A stretch of 6,711 nt of DNA from Nostoc sp. CHAB 5715 (GTDB lineage Bacteria; Cyanobacteriota; Cyanobacteriia; Cyanobacteriales; Nostocaceae), in the NCBI RefSeq assembly GCF_020829685.1, contig NZ_JAIVFR010000365.1, positions 1 through 6,711 on the forward strand. Direction: 5' to 3'. Below are positions 5,791 through 6,711 of this stretch, piece by piece. The notes below the pieces were generated by a model. It was not told the origin of the DNA, made no database searches, and was given only the letters and a program-made list of their open reading frames with translations. The position numbers and the translations under genes are program-made. The stretch's first letter is position 1. Every line of letters starts with the position of its first letter.

Positions 5791-6711
5791 CTATTCATCC
5801 AATATTCCTTTACTGACATAAATTGGGTGCAATAAATTTTCAATTTTTGGTAACATCTTGTAAAAAATAATTGAACCAAGAATACAAGAGAAGCCTCCAA
5901 AAATTAAAGCATTTGTTGCATTAAATATACTTGCTAATCCACTTATAAATAAATTGCCAAATGGAATGATTCCCATAACTGACATATTATATATACTCAT
6001 GAGGCGACCTCTTTTTTCATCATCTGATATTATTTGTAAAACAGAATTACTAGATGAATACTCTAAAATATAGCTACAACCTATTATTGGAACTATCATT
6101 AAAGAAAACCAAAAGCTTCTCGACAATGAAAAGGTAATTAATGCTGTACCAAATATAGCCGGAGCAAAAGCAATAATTTTACCAAGCCTAACTAAATTTG
6201 TTTGGGAACTCAAATAAATGCCACCACATAATGCTCCCAGCCCTGACGCTCCCGTTAAGAAACCCAGAGTAGTGGAATCTCCTTGAAGAATTTGAATGGC
6301 AAAAACAGGCATAATTCTTAGATACGGCATTCCCAAAAAACTGAGTAATGCTATCAATAGTAAGATTGAGCGAATAGGCAAAAAATAATAAGCATATGTA
6401 AAGCCTTCTTTTAAATTCTGCCAAATATTATTTTGATAATTCCGGCGTACCATTATTAGTTTTTTAACTTTAATTGCTAACAAAGCTGTAATGATAGCAA
6501 TGTAACTAATACCATCAATTAAAAAACAGTGCCCAGGAGAAAGACTAGCAATTATAATTCCTGCGATCGCCGGAGCTATAATCCGCGAACCGCTAAGTAA
6601 AGAAGAATGGAGAGCCGTTGCGTTGGTAATATCTTCTTTATTTTCAATTATGTCCATTATGAAAGCATAGCGAGCAAGTATCTCAACGCTACTGAGTAAA
6701 CCTTGCAATAT
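5791..6711 (-). CDS. MFS transporter, EntS/MFS_3-like exporter, N-terminus outside the window
   Basis: The reading frame is open to the window edge. The first internal start-like codon (6706-6708) is TTG and almost certainly an internal Leu, so the gene is partial and starts beyond 6711. The visible 306 residues correspond to roughly the last two-thirds to three-quarters of a 12-helix major facilitator. ARYAFIMDIIENKEDITNAT then ALHSSLLSGSRIIAPAIAG (12-50 of the fragment) matches the loop and helix 5 region of EntS-type exporters (family pattern: P.RQAF...LV....L.NA.ALNS...N.ARIIGPA.AG). About eight further hydrophobic segments follow, including CFLIDGISYIAIITALLAI and a late segment near FGNLFISGLASIF. 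EntS exports enterobactin, and relatives export siderophores, drugs or other small molecules; the substrate here is unknown. The gene is very AT-rich relative to its neighbours, points the same way as the sulfur operon, and is separated from it by an operator, so it probably belongs to a different transcription unit. Confidence 0.85.
   Translation of the reverse strand: MLQGLLSSVEILARYAFIMDIIENKEDITNATALHSSLLSGSRIIAPAIAGIIIASLSPGHCFLIDGISYIAIITALLAIKVKKLIMVRRNYQNNIWQNLKEGFTYAYYFLPIRSILLLIALLSFLGMPYLRIMPVFAIQILQGDSTTLGFLTGASGLGALCGGIYLSSQTNLVRLGKIIAFAPAIFGTALITFSLSRSFWFSLMIVPIIGCSYILEYSSSNSVLQIISDDEKRGRLMSIYNMSVMGIIPFGNLFISGLASIFNATNALIFGGFSCILGSIIFYKMLPKIENLLHPIYVSKGILDE
6563..6570. repeat. 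HIP1 octamer GCGATCGC
   Basis: A second exact GCGATCGC lies inside the MFS coding region, again a cyanobacterial genome signature. A near-match (GCGATCGT) occurs at about 4683 in the SfnG-like gene. Confidence 0.8.

Noticed and set aside
5614..5835. Plus-strand 73-codon frame in the gap right of the SfnG-like operon
   Set aside because: It starts with TTG only three bases from a G-run, overlaps the 3' end of the MFS gene, matches no family I recognise and has no clear domain pattern.
6706..6708. Start codon of the MFS gene
   Set aside because: The codon is TTG, the frame stays open to the window edge, and the sequence after it matches the middle of MFS exporters, so the true start lies outside.

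Overview
The window looks like a piece of a cyanobacterial chromosome or plasmid, most likely from a filamentous Nostoc/Anabaena-type strain. The signs are HIP1 octamers (GCGATCGC at 1195-1202 and 6563-6570), a tandem heptanucleotide repeat of the kind common between Nostocales genes, moderate-to-low GC, and protein families frequent in Nostoc. The genus is an inference. No RNA gene, transposase or CRISPR array was seen.

All supported genes lie on the minus strand. From right to left: the C-terminal two-thirds or so of an EntS-like MFS exporter (5791-6711, cut by the window edge); a 309-base gene-poor stretch holding a promoter/operator; a putative operon of an SfnG/SsuD-like FMNH2-dependent monooxygenase (4405-5481), a ferritin-like putative diiron protein (3473-4288), a GNAT acetyltransferase (2925-3473) and a decayed sulfonate-type binding-protein remnant (2743-2931); then a separate NtaA/SnaA/DszA-type flavin monooxygenase (1206-2543); a second operator; and a lipoprotein sulfonate/nitrate/taurine-type ABC substrate-binding protein (11-919) whose last few dozen residues are missing.

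The theme is scavenging of organic sulfur, or of a related small organic substrate. The binding protein would capture the substrate, and two LLM-class monooxygenases would cleave C-S (or C-N) bonds with reduced flavin supplied by a reductase not encoded here. The diiron protein and the acetyltransferase, which share a TGATG stop/start junction, add steps that cannot be assigned from sequence. ABC permease and ATPase genes are not in the window.

Two observations stand out. First, nearly the same 26-bp palindrome (TAC-N2-TAAATC-N4-GATTTA-N2-GTA) sits upstream of both the SfnG-like operon and the binding-protein gene, at the same offset from a -10-like hexamer. This suggests a two-promoter regulon under one unidentified regulator. 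Second, the first 16 bases are the exact reverse complement of 289-304, inside the binding-protein gene, and they create that gene's premature stop. This looks like a fold-back chimera or a small inverted duplication, so the C-terminal truncation should not be taken at face value.
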